Positions 14,338-14,909 of a stretch of 14,909 bases of DNA are shown in pieces. The notes beneath the pieces are model-generated. The model was not told the DNA's origin. It worked only from the letters and a program-made list of their open reading frames with translations, and searched no databases. Both the position numbers and the translations under genes were made by a program. The stretch is taken from positions 1-14,909 of the forward strand of contig JBFELL010000064.1 in assembly GCA_041552135.1 (NCBI GenBank), read 5' to 3'. This DNA is from SZUA-186 sp041552135 (lineage in GTDB: Bacteria; Pseudomonadota; Gammaproteobacteria; UBA9214). How positions within the stretch are numbered: position 1 is the stretch's first letter; every line of letters starts with the position of its first letter.

Positions 14338-14868
14338 ATGACAGTGAAAACCATGCCGACCATGCTGTTGACGTTATGCGGAGTACTGTTTGCACCGTTG
14401 ATCCAGGCGCATACCGGGGTGCAGGATACCTCCGGCCTTGCGGCCGGTTTCCTGCATCCGCTGACCGGCATCGATCATATTGTGGTTGCTGTTCTCGCCG
14501 GCCTGTGGGCGGCGCATTCCTGCCGGCACTGCGCCCTGTGTGCGACAGGTTTCCTGCTGATACTGGCAGTCGGTGCACTGCTCGGTGTCGGCGGCCTGGC
14601 CATTCCGCAGATCGACACCCTGACAATCGCCAGTGTGCTGACGGCGGGTGCCGTCATCGTGCTGTCGCTCTCCATGCCGGAGATCAGGGGTTACGCGCTG
14701 TTCGGCGGCCTGGCCTTCTACTACGGTTTTCTGCACGTCATCGGCTTGAGTGGCCCGGTCAACCTGCCTGCCTACATCCTGGGTATGACATCCTCGATGG
14801 GCATGCTGCTTGCCCTTGGTGTCGTGCTGCGCCAGATCCTTTCGACGCACCCCGCGCTGCCCCGCTAG
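14338..14868 (+). CDS. hupE: HupE/UreJ-family metal (nickel) permease
   Basis: A 176-residue membrane protein. Residues 1-24 form a signal peptide ending LIQA, so the mature protein would begin with His25; about five membrane helices follow. The first family motif, HX5DH, is intact as HPLTGIDH (H40, D46, H47). The second, FHGX(A/V)HGXE, is degenerate here: YYGFLHVIG (128-136) keeps one Gly and one His but loses the first His, the second Gly and the Glu. A cytoplasmic-looking loop HSCRHCALC (H60, C62, H64, C65, C68) offers extra metal ligands. HupE proteins import nickel for hydrogenase. AAGGGGAG lies 8 nt before the ATG. The 129-bp gap allows its own promoter or attenuated read-through. Confidence 0.88.
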   Translation: MTVKTMPTMLLTLCGVLFAPLIQAHTGVQDTSGLAAGFLHPLTGIDHIVVAVLAGLWAAHSCRHCALCATGFLLILAVGALLGVGGLAIPQIDTLTIASVLTAGAVIVLSLSMPEIRGYALFGGLAFYYGFLHVIGLSGPVNLPAYILGMTSSMGMLLALGVVLRQILSTHPALPR

Positions 14869-14880
14869 TTCCTGTCCGGC

Positions 14881-14909
14881 GACGGCATGTGCGGGCTGCA
14901 CATGCCGTC
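14881..14909 (+). terminator. Strong hairpin after hupE, probable terminator
   Basis: GACGGCATGTGC (14881-14892) and GCACATGCCGTC (14898-14909) form a perfect 12-bp stem with a 5-nt GGGCT loop, 12 bp after the hupE stop. The window ends with the stem, so any T-tract cannot be seen. Confidence 0.65.

Noticed and set aside
14881..14909. The window-end palindrome as an attachment site or operator
   Set aside because: A 12-bp GC-rich stem directly after a stop codon is better explained as a terminator; no integrase or phage gene is nearby.

Overview
The window looks like chromosome of a GC-rich gammaproteobacterium with hydrogen-based metabolism, plausibly a sulfur-oxidising or facultatively anaerobic chemolithotroph. 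This placement is inference. It rests on an Isp-type (HydDB group 1e style) [NiFe]-hydrogenase, on a REP-like intergenic palindrome of a kind common in gammaproteobacteria, and on uniformly GC-rich coding. No rRNA, tRNA or other taxonomic marker is present.

Layout. (1) 1-3894, + strand, ion transport: the 3' part of a Kef-type cation/H+ antiporter with an RCK domain, then a complete P2-type cation-transporting ATPase. (2) 3901-4098, - strand: a 65-residue heavy-metal-binding (HMA) protein converging on the ATPase gene. (3) 4099-4480: about 380 bp of non-coding DNA holding a REP-like palindrome and a compound double-hairpin repeat. (4) 4481-7048, - strand: a tight hydrogenase-maturation operon transcribed hypC-hypA-hypB-hypD. 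The hypE and hypF genes are not in the window. (5) 7049-7234: a divergent control region with a 9/10 match to the FNR/ANR box, placed as expected for a class II promoter ahead of a TAGGAT -10. (6) 7235-14208, + strand: an eight-gene hydrogenase operon of maturation endopeptidase, tandem universal stress protein, HupH C-terminal-domain protein, small subunit (hynS), NarI-like cytochrome b (isp1), HdrD/DsrK-like iron-sulfur protein (isp2), an unrecognised 118-residue protein, and large subunit (hynL). (7) 14338-14868: a HupE-type metal permease followed by a strong hairpin at the window edge.

How the parts work together. HypA and HypB deliver nickel. HypC and HypD carry the Fe(CN)2CO group (with HypE/F from elsewhere). 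HupE probably imports nickel. The endopeptidase removes the last 15 residues of HynL after metal insertion. The folded HynSL dimer would be exported by Tat through the HynS signal. Electrons pass through three conventional Fe-S clusters to Isp1 (membrane haem) and then Isp2 (cytoplasmic, two [4Fe-4S] ferredoxin motifs plus one CCG domain), resembling the DsrM/DsrK and HdrE/HdrD pairs. The two extra proximal-cluster cysteines of O2-tolerant hydrogenases are both glycine here. This agrees with the FNR-like box in suggesting an anaerobic or microaerobic enzyme.

The least explained items are the 118-residue protein translationally coupled between isp2 and hynL, the stress protein inside the operon, the altered second metal motif of HupE, and the compound repeat after hypD.
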